From the NCBI GenBank assembly GCA_003021705.1, contig PXRJ01000016.1, forward strand, positions 1,382-65,381: a DNA stretch of 64,000 bases, written 5' to 3'. The notes beneath the pieces are model-generated. The model was not told the origin of the DNA. It saw nothing but the letters and a program-made list of their open reading frames with translations, and searched no databases. The DNA comes from Halobacteriales archaeon QS_3_64_16 (GTDB lineage: Archaea > Halobacteriota > Halobacteria > Halobacteriales > Halococcaceae). A program made the position numbers and the translations under genes. Positions 55,465-63,917 of the stretch are shown here, in pieces (position 1 is the first letter of the stretch; each line of letters starts with the position of its first letter).

Positions 55465-55713
55465 AGAGAGCAACTGATCACCGCGTTCGGCACCGCTGTC
55501 TCGCCCGCCTCACTACTGGCCGCCCACGGGTTCGTGAGCAATCACTGTGCGCCGTTGTCGTGGGTCACCACCGCGACGCCGATGGTAGTCAATCCACTCA
55601 CAGACGAGCGGTCCGGAGAGACAAGCGAAGCCGACGAGTGGGACATTAATGGGTTCGATCCAACCCAAGAGACGAATTAGCTGTTCTTCTATAGCAATCG
55701 AGACATGGTCTAA
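55465..55713 (+). pseudogene. Decayed GNAT acetyltransferase C-terminal fragment, copy 2
   Basis: The frame LITAFGTAVSPASLLAAHGF matches LIAAFGTAVSPALLDSYGF of the intact GNAT, with the nucleotide stretch CGCGTTCGGCACCGC identical. It continues with SWVTTATPMVVN, INGFDPTQETN, a stop, and FFYSNRDMV, paralleling FWVAAANSMVVH, LDGFDPSDRSN and LLSYSDWDVI. Only the last quarter of the gene remains. Confidence 0.8.
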
Positions 55714-55831
55714 GTTCTCAGTCCGCGCTCGAAGCCGGAAACCTCGAAGGCGACGACTCGCGATCGTCAGATCCTGTCCGACCCCAACGGGCGCTGCGCT
55801 CCATGGAGCCGCTTCACAGTTTTCACAAGGA

Positions 55832-55838
55832 TTTATGA
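55832..55838 (+). promoter_or_regulatory. TATA box of the GNAT gene
   Basis: TTTATGA lies 36-42 nt before the ATG at 55874, leaving a short leader that contains GAGGGGA as a ribosome-binding site. Confidence 0.45.
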
Positions 55839-55873
55839 CGACATAGAAGAGACGATGCGGTTACTGAGGGGAA

Positions 55874-56974
55874 ATGACGAGTGATACATATACGATTAGA
55901 GAATTCAAACCAGGCGATCGTGAGGGCTTCCGGGCGCTGTTCGAGATGGTCTTCGAACGTCCGCTCTCCAGGGAGACCTTCGAGTGGAAGTTCGAGCGCA
56001 ATCCCTATATCTCACACGTTCCGATACTGATCGCCGAGGCTAACGGGACGATCGTGGGTGCGCGAGCCTTTCTCGCCCGCCGACTTCGGGTCGGCGAGGG
56101 AACTGTCCTGGCGCTCGAAGGAACGGACGTAATGGTCCGACCCGATCACCGCCGGCAGGGGATATACACCCGGCTCTCCGAGTCCGCGCTCAAGCGGTAC
56201 GCTGATAGCGAGGCAGCCCTTTGGTTTGGCTTCGCCAATCAGATCTCCTTTCGCGGCAACCTGGACCACAGCGTACGTTTAACCGACGCGGTCCCGACGT
56301 ACTACCGGTTGCAGGACCCGACGGCGCTGCTCAGTTCGACTGACAGCATATGGACGCGTCTCGTCAGCCGGATCGGCGCGCCGCTCGTCAGGAGTTACCT
56401 CGGCGTTCGCGATCGGACTCGATCGGAGTCGTCTGATGCTGTAAGCGTCCACCGTCACGCCGAGATCCCAGCCGAAGCCCTTGGGGCACTGTACGAGCGA
56501 ACCACCCCCGACATGTTGCACACCGTTCGGGACGCGTCGTTCTACCGCTGGCGCTTCGGTAATCCCGAATGGGACTACACTGCTTATACTGCTATCCAGG
56601 GCGGGCGGGTCGTCGGCGGGACAGTAGTCGGCACGCAGTCCGTAGGTGGGACGACAACCACCAGGATCGCGGACGTGTTGCCGATGGGCCGGAGCGCCCG
56701 AACACCGGCTATAAAAGGAGTGCTCGAAGCCGCGATCGCCGACCACGAGGATTCGGATCTGATCGCCGCGTTCGGCACCGCCGTCTCGCCCGCCTTATTG
56801 GATTCGTACGGCTTTCTTTCGAACTGCCGGCCGCCGCTGTTCTGGGTTGCTGCCGCCAACTCGATGGTCGTCCACTCGCTCGTCTCGGGTCAGCCCGAAT
56901 GGAATCTCGACGGGTTCGACCCGAGCGACCGGTCGAACTGGCTGCTGTCCTACAGCGACTGGGACGTGATCTGA
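55874..56974 (+). CDS. GNAT-family N-acetyltransferase
   Basis: A 366-residue protein. The N-terminal GNAT domain runs from YTIREFKPGDREGFRALF to the acetyl-CoA loop RPDHRRQGIYTRLSE; the second half (FYRWRFGNPEWDYTAYTA onward) looks like another GNAT-like domain, the arrangement of Eis- or FemAB-like modifying enzymes. Within this locus it may acylate an amino sugar. It is the only intact member of three copies within 2.1 kb, and lies in a segment with evident duplication. Confidence 0.78.
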   Translation: MTSDTYTIREFKPGDREGFRALFEMVFERPLSRETFEWKFERNPYISHVPILIAEANGTIVGARAFLARRLRVGEGTVLALEGTDVMVRPDHRRQGIYTRLSESALKRYADSEAALWFGFANQISFRGNLDHSVRLTDAVPTYYRLQDPTALLSSTDSIWTRLVSRIGAPLVRSYLGVRDRTRSESSDAVSVHRHAEIPAEALGALYERTTPDMLHTVRDASFYRWRFGNPEWDYTAYTAIQGGRVVGGTVVGTQSVGGTTTTRIADVLPMGRSARTPAIKGVLEAAIADHEDSDLIAAFGTAVSPALLDSYGFLSNCRPPLFWVAAANSMVVHSLVSGQPEWNLDGFDPSDRSNWLLSYSDWDVI

Positions 56975-57044
56975 TCCCAGCCGGTCGGTTCATTCCTGTT
57001 CTTCCCGAGAGGAGCGCGAATGAAGGCCCAAATCCTTTCTTCCC

Positions 57045-58220
57045 TTAGCTCCCTTGGTCCGAACATACCGCAGCGTACACTCCCTCGACTCGCTCGGCGA
57101 CGCTATCCCAGCTCAGTTCCTCCGCACGCGCCCGTGCTGCCCGTCCCATTTCCGTGCGCAGCGTGGCGTCCTCTAGCGCCGCGAGCCGCGCGGCGAGCGC
57201 GGTGGGCGAACGCGATACGAGAAAGCCCGTTGTTCCGTCCTCGATGACGGTTGGAATCCCCCCGACGTCGGTACCAATGACCGGCGTTCCACACGCCATT
57301 GCCTCTAGCAGTACTAAGCCGAAGGAATCGAACCGCGAGGGCAGAACGAAGGCGTCCGCACTCGCATATAGCGCCGGCAGCTCCTCGTGAGCAACGGCTC
57401 CGAGGAATCGAACTTGCTGGGTGATTTCCAGTTCGGCTGCGAGCCCACGCAGATACGACTCCCGGCCTCCGGTGCCCGCTACCAGTAACTCGGCGTCCAC
57501 GCCGTCGGCAGCGAGTTTCGCCACTGCACGGATCGCGAGGCCGACGCCCTTCAACGGTCCTAGCCGGCCGACGAATAGTACAGATAGGGCCTCGGGATCG
57601 ACGGTCGGATGGACCCCCCCATGCTGACCTGCGGCTGGCCGGAAGGTCTCGGTGTCGATACCGTGTGGGATCACGGACACCGCTTCTGGATCGAGGTGAC
57701 TGGTTTCGATGAGTTCCTCGCGCATGTACTCGCTGGTCGCGATGACCCGATCGGCCGTCCGTCCCGCGATCGTATCGAAGAGAAAGTTCACGGGGTGGAG
57801 CCCGTATTTCAGGACGTAGTCGGTCGGCGAGCGCGCGATGGTCCGGAGCGCGAAGTCGATCGCCAGACCGTGACAGGTGAGTACGACTGGAACGTCGGTC
57901 ATTCCGATGCCGGGGGAAAGCGCGATCGTCGAGGCCGGGCTGATGGTTCCGTGAACGACGTCATAGGCCTCGAAGTCGATCTCTCGTCGAGCGACAAGAC
58001 TGAAGTACGCGGTATCGATGAACAGGAGCCGACGTCGGGGGATGAGCCGGCGAACGGTCACATCAGCCGTGGTCGGCATCTCGCCGTCCGAGGCCGGCTC
58101 GGTCGTGTAGACGGTTACCTCGTGGCCGCGCTCCGCGAGTGCGCTCGCGATCTCGAAGGCATAGGTTTCGGCCCCGCCGACGTCCGGCGGGAACATCTTC
58201 GTGAGGAGACAGACGTTCAC
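57045..58220 (-). CDS. GT4-family glycosyltransferase
   Basis: A 391-residue GT-B enzyme. N-terminal VCLLTKMFPPDVGGAETYAF, mid GIDTETF, then LFVGRLGPLKGVGLAIRAVA and the nucleotide-sugar site with SFGLVLLEAMACGTPVIGTD (E-x7-E type). It would extend a lipid-linked glycan in the cytosol. The GTG at 58220 follows an AGGAG ribosome-binding site; the upstream in-frame codons read ICPEGVLS and are unlikely to be protein. Confidence 0.88.
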   Translation of the reverse strand: MNVCLLTKMFPPDVGGAETYAFEIASALAERGHEVTVYTTEPASDGEMPTTADVTVRRLIPRRRLLFIDTAYFSLVARREIDFEAYDVVHGTISPASTIALSPGIGMTDVPVVLTCHGLAIDFALRTIARSPTDYVLKYGLHPVNFLFDTIAGRTADRVIATSEYMREELIETSHLDPEAVSVIPHGIDTETFRPAAGQHGGVHPTVDPEALSVLFVGRLGPLKGVGLAIRAVAKLAADGVDAELLVAGTGGRESYLRGLAAELEITQQVRFLGAVAHEELPALYASADAFVLPSRFDSFGLVLLEAMACGTPVIGTDVGGIPTVIEDGTTGFLVSRSPTALAARLAALEDATLRTEMGRAARARAEELSWDSVAERVEGVYAAVCSDQGS

Positions 58221-58347
58221 GGAAAGAACTCCTTCCGGGCAAATTCGGGCCATGGCTCAGCGGTGCTGTCCGGTCCGGGCTGGAGGGCTCGCCGATGCCG
58301 GTCCCGCCGACCTTTCTGTCTCCGTCGCGACCATTCCGAGAGAGCCC

Positions 58348-59784
58348 TCATTTGTAGCCGAGTGCCTCCAGCCGGTCTTCGATCTCCTCGGTCGTCTCGG
58401 TCTCGACGTCGGGTCCGATGCTGGGATCGCCCTCGCGTAGCCTGGTGGCGCTGTGCTCTCGAAGCCGTGATCGCAGTTCCTCGAACCGTCCTTCGGTCGG
58501 TGTCGACTCCAGGCCGACCTCAATCGGCTCGCGCTCCAATCGATCGACCGTGAGGTCGAAGCTCTGCTCGTTGGTTACCTTCCCAGTATCTATGTGCCGA
58601 TCTAGAACGTGTTTCGAGCGCTCGTCTCGGGCGGCGAACCGGACTACGTCCCTGTCGTTGCCGTTCTCGTCTTCGAGCCGCGCGCTGCTGTAGACCACGC
58701 CTGGGTGGCTCTCGGACGCCGAACCTGAGCCTGGCTCGCTTTCGGCCAGCAGGTTGAGCAGGGAGGTTCCCGGGAGCGCGCTCGCGTCCCCGCCAACGAA
58801 GTCGAGGATCGTCGGCACAATATCGAGCGTACTGACCGGCGTGTCGATCCGGGCTGCCCCGGCGGTTCCAGGAAGAGAGATGAGCAGCGGCACAGCCAAC
58901 AACTCCTCGTGAAGCTGCCGGGGATGGGTGTAGTAGCCGTGCTCGCCGAACCCGTCGCCGTGATCGGCCGTGAGGATCACCAACGACTCCTTGAGTAATC
59001 CGCGCTCGGTTAGTTCCTCGAAGAAGGCCTCGATCTGTGCGTCGAGATACCTGATCTCGCCGTCGTAGAGGTCAACCAACAGCCGACGCTCGCTCTCAGT
59101 GATCGCCTCCGGGCGCTTGATGCATTTCTGGTAGAGCGCCTGGGCGTCACCATCGGAGGGTTCCTGATCGGCATAGGAGTAGTCCCCAGGGGGGTTGTAC
59201 GGCCCATGAACGTCCATGTAGTGATTCCAGAGAAAGATGGGCTCGGGGTCGGTTGGGTCCGATGCGCTAGGCGTGGCAGGCCTGTCGAGGGAATCAAGCC
59301 ATTCTAGCGATCGCCGGTTGAGCTCTGCGGCTCGGACGTGATATCGGCCTCGCTTGAATACGAACTTACTGAGAGCCCGCTGTGCCAGCGCAACGAGCCT
59401 GTTCCTACCGAGAACGAGGTCGTCGAAGAAGGCATCGAACCCGTCGTCGTAGCCATACGCCCGCGAGAGATAGGGGTTCGAGTGAAAACCCGCGGTCCGG
59501 TACTCGCGAGCCGAAAGCATCGTCGCTACGCTCTCGGCCACCAGCCGATACCCGTTCTGCCCAAATATGTCCGGGTATTGCCCGGTGAGCAGCGCTGGCA
59601 TTGCCTCGCGAGTGTGTGAACTCGCTGAGATGGCCGTCCTGAAGTTCGCTGTCCGATCCGTGAGTGAATCGAGGAAGGGACTGGTCGTCCGGTCGTAGCC
59701 GTGATAGGAAAGGTGATCGGCCCGGAGTGCATCGATACTAAGCAACACGACGTTTCGCGGTTCGGCGGTCGTTCTATCGGTCAT
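58348..59784 (-). CDS. Sulfatase-like AlkP-superfamily enzyme
   Basis: A 478-residue protein: NVVLLSIDALRADHLSYHGY (metal Asp18), SPFLDSL, SSHTREAMPALLTGQYP with Ser/Thr in place of the formylglycine Cys, LWNHYMDVHGPY, and LTADHGDGFGEHGYY. It ends RLEALGYK. It is not N-terminally hydrophobic, so probably cytosolic. The ATG at 59784 overlaps the end of the GT4 gene (stop at 59774) by 11 nt, so it belongs to the GT2-GT4-sulfatase-GT4 series. Confidence 0.82.
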   Translation of the reverse strand: MTDRTTAEPRNVVLLSIDALRADHLSYHGYDRTTSPFLDSLTDRTANFRTAISASSHTREAMPALLTGQYPDIFGQNGYRLVAESVATMLSAREYRTAGFHSNPYLSRAYGYDDGFDAFFDDLVLGRNRLVALAQRALSKFVFKRGRYHVRAAELNRRSLEWLDSLDRPATPSASDPTDPEPIFLWNHYMDVHGPYNPPGDYSYADQEPSDGDAQALYQKCIKRPEAITESERRLLVDLYDGEIRYLDAQIEAFFEELTERGLLKESLVILTADHGDGFGEHGYYTHPRQLHEELLAVPLLISLPGTAGAARIDTPVSTLDIVPTILDFVGGDASALPGTSLLNLLAESEPGSGSASESHPGVVYSSARLEDENGNDRDVVRFAARDERSKHVLDRHIDTGKVTNEQSFDLTVDRLEREPIEVGLESTPTEGRFEELRSRLREHSATRLREGDPSIGPDVETETTEEIEDRLEALGYK

Positions 59785-60982
59785 GGATTTGATTCCCCGT
59801 TCTGCTGCTCGTCCGTCCGCGCTCGCCATTGCTTCTGACGCGTTTCAATACCGTCTCCGTTCGTTCCGCGGCCGATTCCCACGTATACTGCTTCGCGGTC
59901 TCGCGAGCCCGCTGCCCCATCGCCTCGATCGAGGCAGGGTCCTCGAGCAGTCCTTCGATCTCCGCTGCGAACGCTTCCGGCTCGCGGTCTTCGATCAGAT
60001 GTCCGTTCTCGCCGTCGTGAACGAACTCTCTATAGACGGGAAGCTGTGCGGCCACGACTGGGAGACCAACCGACATCGCTTCGAGCAATACGATGCCAAA
60101 GCCCTCCTGTTCGGAGGCGAAGACGAATAACTGTGCCCGGTTGAGCAGCGTTGCCTTGTGCTCTTCGCTCACGAACCCGTGGAACCGTACAGCCGTTGTG
60201 AGATCGAGGTCTTCGACCACCCCTTCGAGCCTCGTCCGCATCGGTCCCTCGCCGGCGATATCGAGTCGGACGCTATGTCCCGCGTCCCGAACGATTCGAA
60301 GTGCGCGGAGGAGTCGCTCGTGGTTCTTGCGTTTGGTGAGCCGGCCGATCACGAGCAGCCGTCCGTGCTCGGGCTCGATTGCCGGCCTTCGGTACGCGTC
60401 AGTTCGGATGCCGTTAGGAACGACCTCGATTCGGTCTTCGGCGACGCCGTAGCGAACGAACTGGCCCTTCGTGTGGGCGCTTGGGACAATTAGTGCTTCG
60501 TACTCGAAGAGCCGGAGGAAGTTCTGGACGAGAAGCTGGATGCTCGCGGTCAGCGGGTCGTAGAGGTCGTAGCTGCTTGCATCGAAGAACTCGTGTTGAA
60601 CGGCGACGATCGGGATGCCGAAGAACCTCGCGAGGAACACGGCGAAGGTCGGGTACGGCGTCATGTTCTCGATGAGGATCTCTACGTCTCGGCGGTACAA
60701 CAGCGAGGCGAGAACCGGCAGGCTAAGGAAGGCAAAGAGGTATCGCGTCGCATAGAAGGCCAGCGTCGGCCACCGAAAGAGACCGTCGGGAACGCACTTG
60801 ATGTGGACGATCGATCGATCGTCCGCCGTGGTGTGTCGCGGGAGGTTGGGGGTCGTTTTCCCCGAGAGCACGGTTACGGCATGGCCCCGCTCGGCGAGGC
60901 TCTTGGTGATCGCGTCGGCCCGCTCCTCGCCGCCACCACCGCCGGAGAGGATTGACGTCTTCGAGATATAGAGCACATTCAT
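59774..60982 (-). CDS. GT4-family glycosyltransferase
   Basis: A 402-residue GT-B enzyme starting NVLYISKTSILSGGGGGEER, with VVPNGIRTDAY, LLVIGRLTKRKNHERLLRAL and EGFGIVLLEAMSVGLPVVAA. The two middle hydrophobic stretches (FYATRYLFAFLSLPVLASLL) suggest membrane association. A decayed N-terminal copy is at 42125. It shares a 17-base stretch, one mismatch, with the glmS 3' end at 60534-60550. Second gene after the GT2. Confidence 0.88.
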   Translation of the reverse strand: MNVLYISKTSILSGGGGGEERADAITKSLAERGHAVTVLSGKTTPNLPRHTTADDRSIVHIKCVPDGLFRWPTLAFYATRYLFAFLSLPVLASLLYRRDVEILIENMTPYPTFAVFLARFFGIPIVAVQHEFFDASSYDLYDPLTASIQLLVQNFLRLFEYEALIVPSAHTKGQFVRYGVAEDRIEVVPNGIRTDAYRRPAIEPEHGRLLVIGRLTKRKNHERLLRALRIVRDAGHSVRLDIAGEGPMRTRLEGVVEDLDLTTAVRFHGFVSEEHKATLLNRAQLFVFASEQEGFGIVLLEAMSVGLPVVAAQLPVYREFVHDGENGHLIEDREPEAFAAEIEGLLEDPASIEAMGQRARETAKQYTWESAAERTETVLKRVRSNGERGRTSSRTGNQIHDR

Positions 60983-61145
60983 GATCGATAGGTACGCCTC
61001 GCAGTCGCCGTCAGTGTGACTGCTGCCGAGATCGTGCTTTCGATTTCGGTTTCTGTCTTGATTCCGGCTTTGTTCTCGTCTTTCTCCATTCTTGGGCTTT
61101 TGTCTTCCCGATCCCGACGAGCGACTTTGAGCGGGTGAGGGCAGT

Positions 61146-62171
61146 TCACCGAATCCAGGTCACGATGATCGTTCGTAGCAGTCCAACGGCATATTTGAGC
61201 TGTGGTTTCTTCGTCTCGCCGGCCTGCCGTTCTTCGATCGTGATCGGGATCTCCCTAATGCGGAGCCCCTTCTTGCGGGCTTCGATGATGAGTTCGGGGG
61301 CACTGAATCGCTCCTCGGCGAGGCGCAGCGTTTCGAGCGACGAGCTACGGATCGCACGGAAGCCATTCGTACAGTCGGTAATTGAGAGTTGTGTGAGCGC
61401 GTTGATCAACCGGGTGAACGCGTGGATACCGCTCCGGCGGACGATACCGTTTTCCGAGTGGTCGGTCCCTCGGTGGCGCGACCCCATAACGAAGTCCGCC
61501 TCGTCCTCAACGATCGGGCGGATCAGCTCCTCGAGGGCTGCCGTGGGGTGTTGGCCGTCGCCGTCCATGGTAACGACGACCGCCGCGCCATCCCGTCTCG
61601 CAATCTCGAAGCCGGTTTTCAGCGCGCCGCCCTGACCCTGGTTCAGGGGATGTTCGGTGACGATTGCGCCGGCGTCCGCCGCTTGTTGTGCGGTCGCGTC
61701 GGCCGAGCCGTCGGAGACGACGACGGGAACGACTTCGAGCCCGTGGACCGACGCCGGCAGCGACTTGACGACCGATTGGATCGTGTCTTCCTCGTTGTAC
61801 GCTGGAATCACGATATAGACGCTTTCGCCGTCAATCTGGCGTGCGTTCGTCGTCTGATCGACCGAGAGTGTCCGGGTCAAGTCTTCGAGGTTACTCTGGG
61901 TGGTACGCAGCGCCGAGGTGAGGTAGAACACCGACAGTAACAACACGACCGAAGCGAGCATCGAGATCGTCGTGACGCGTCGCTGGATACTAAGGGTCGT
62001 CCCAACTCGATCGTAGATCGCGGGCATGTACGCGATCGCGAATAACGCACAGGCGACCCCGATCGACGCGAGCAGGTCGAGTTTGATGAACCGGCGGCGA
62101 TAGCGGCTGAAACCCCAGACGAGCGCCCCAAGCGCAAGCGATGTCAGCAGAGCTTCTAGTATTATGTTCAT
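61146..62171 (-). CDS. GT2 dolichol-phosphate-type glycosyltransferase with N-terminal membrane segment
   Basis: A 341-residue protein. Three hydrophobic helices (about 5-20, 33-53, 69-86) precede a GT2 domain: YIVIPAYNEEDTIQSV, VSDGSADAT, GQGGALKTGFE, TMDGDGQHP (metal-binding), VMGSRHRG and SITDCTNGFRAIR. This matches dolichyl-phosphate mannose/glucose synthase-like enzymes, with an unusual N-terminal rather than C-terminal membrane part. It probably makes a polyprenyl-phosphate sugar for the GT-C-like enzyme. A dead copy lies at 41243. Confidence 0.87.
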   Translation of the reverse strand: MNIILEALLTSLALGALVWGFSRYRRRFIKLDLLASIGVACALFAIAYMPAIYDRVGTTLSIQRRVTTISMLASVVLLLSVFYLTSALRTTQSNLEDLTRTLSVDQTTNARQIDGESVYIVIPAYNEEDTIQSVVKSLPASVHGLEVVPVVVSDGSADATAQQAADAGAIVTEHPLNQGQGGALKTGFEIARRDGAAVVVTMDGDGQHPTAALEELIRPIVEDEADFVMGSRHRGTDHSENGIVRRSGIHAFTRLINALTQLSITDCTNGFRAIRSSSLETLRLAEERFSAPELIIEARKKGLRIREIPITIEERQAGETKKPQLKYAVGLLRTIIVTWIR

Positions 62172-62723
62172 TTATGTTCTTTCAGTCCTGATACGACCGG
62201 TCCACCGTGGACCGAGGGCGGACCGATGATGATTGAGAGAACTAACACGATTGTGTAGCTATGATCGGAAGGAAATTCAGTAACGTGGCACATAGTTTCA
62301 GCATTTTTGAGTCTCACCGATAGAGGAGCTAAATGCAACTGGGGGAGTGTTCGGTCGGGTGGCTCACTTTCCGAAGCGAACCATTAGATGTTACTACCGC
62401 TGGCTGGATGATTGCTGCTAACTGTGTACGTTCGGATAGAAATCAGCGTCGTCCGGTCCGCTCGGGAAGGAAGCGACGATCGGAGCGACGCCGACGGCGC
62501 CGATGAACTCGCCGATCCCGCCGAGGACCGAACGTGAAGCCGTGCTAACTGATCGGTCGATCCGACACATCGGCTCGCGGTCCGTGAGGGTGCCGAGTCG
62601 ACGACCGATCTGATCGGTAATTTGCCGACTCGAAGGCGGTCGAAGGGCTCACCCTATGTCCACAAGCCGCTCCGGCGAGCGTGGACGGCACTGAGGCATA
62701 GCCCCTTGTTTCCGGGAAACGGT
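62172..62723. other. Intergenic stretch between GT2 and AlkP genes
   Basis: About 550 bases without a supported gene. Frames are short. The part at 62440-62700 is GC-rich and could be the remnant of a coding gene, but I could not match it to any gene in the window. No RNA gene seen. Confidence 0.45.
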
Positions 62724-63740
62724 TCATTGCTTGTACCCGAGCGCTTCGAGCTGCTCCGAGAGGTCCGCTTCGTGGTCGTTTCCTGGGGTCTCGAGGGTTA
62801 CTGTCGGGGTGTAATCGTGCGTGTCGTGTGCCGTCGTCTCGACCCATGGAACTGACCTGAGTTTCGGATGTAATAGTCCTACGGCGTGGCTATACAGCCC
62901 AAGTTCGCCGAAGAGTTCGCCATGGTCGGCAGTGATCGCCACCCGGGGTGCATCGACATTACGGAGGAGGACCGCTACCTGATCGAGGACGTATCGGAGG
63001 TTATCGAGATACGCCCCCCAGACGGTTTCGATCGTCGCCTCGCCACGCCGGAGAGAATCGAATGGGTCCGACTCCCACGGTTCGAGATAGCTCCGCTCGG
63101 ACGCCGCCGCCAGGAATGGCTGATGGGGTTGCATATAGTGGATGATCATTCGATCGACGTCGCGCTCGCGGCCTGCGACGATCGCTCGGTCAGTCATTTC
63201 CTCGGGCCGTGGCATGCTCGTCTCGATACCGTCCTCATGGGCGCCCGTATCGATCGAAAAGAAGACCGGATCGTAGGACGCGAAGCTATCGGCACTGACG
63301 GTGGTGTCTTTAATCAGCCGATTTAATTCACTGTGTTCGGCGAGGAACGTCTCGCTAACTGAACTGTACCCGAGGTAATCGATCGGCGGCTCGCGCATCT
63401 GATTAGCGAAGGGGTTCGCGGTCAGATATGCCGTTTGTTCGATCTCCTCGCGATAGCTCTCGGTGAATGTCCGGTCGATCCACTCTTTGGAGGTGCTGCC
63501 GATTGAGCGGATCTCACCGACGCCGTCGACAAAGGAGTACTCCTCCTCGACGGCCCGCAAGGCATCTGCCCGGCAGGCATCGAGAACGATCAATAGGTCC
63601 CAGTCCGCCTCGAAGACATTCATCCCGATAGGGTACCGCGACGTGAGAGTCGTGTATAATAATACGTACAGTGCGAACGCCTCGCGCGCTGCCGAACCGC
63701 TATACAACCGCCGGCACAGTTTCTCCGCAGTCGAGGGCAT
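62724..63740 (-). CDS. AlkP-superfamily enzyme with N-terminal hydrophobic segment
   Basis: A 338-residue protein with metal Asp54 in LLIVLDACRADALRAV, the nucleophile region IRSIGSTSKEWIDRTF, IHYMQPHQPF and ITADHGELFGELGLY. It ends LEALGYKQ. The ATG at 63740 is preferred over the frame's first codon because upstream residues look non-coding. An N-terminal amphipathic/hydrophobic stretch (FALYVLLYTTL) may attach it to the membrane. Fourth AlkP-fold member of the island. Confidence 0.78.
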   Translation of the reverse strand: MPSTAEKLCRRLYSGSAAREAFALYVLLYTTLTSRYPIGMNVFEADWDLLIVLDACRADALRAVEEEYSFVDGVGEIRSIGSTSKEWIDRTFTESYREEIEQTAYLTANPFANQMREPPIDYLGYSSVSETFLAEHSELNRLIKDTTVSADSFASYDPVFFSIDTGAHEDGIETSMPRPEEMTDRAIVAGRERDVDRMIIHYMQPHQPFLAAASERSYLEPWESDPFDSLRRGEATIETVWGAYLDNLRYVLDQVAVLLRNVDAPRVAITADHGELFGELGLYSHAVGLLHPKLRSVPWVETTAHDTHDYTPTVTLETPGNDHEADLSEQLEALGYKQ

Positions 63741-63917
63741 TGACCCGCTTGCGAGGCCGACCCGTATAAGCAATATGCACTGTCGCGGAGCCGAAAGCCA
63801 CGGCGAAGCAAGTGATGAATCGACCATAACAGAATAATTAGAAGAAACACATTTGTTCGTTAATATCGTCAAACGACAGTTACTTGACCGGGCCTCGCTT
63901 TCTACGGCTAGCACTGC

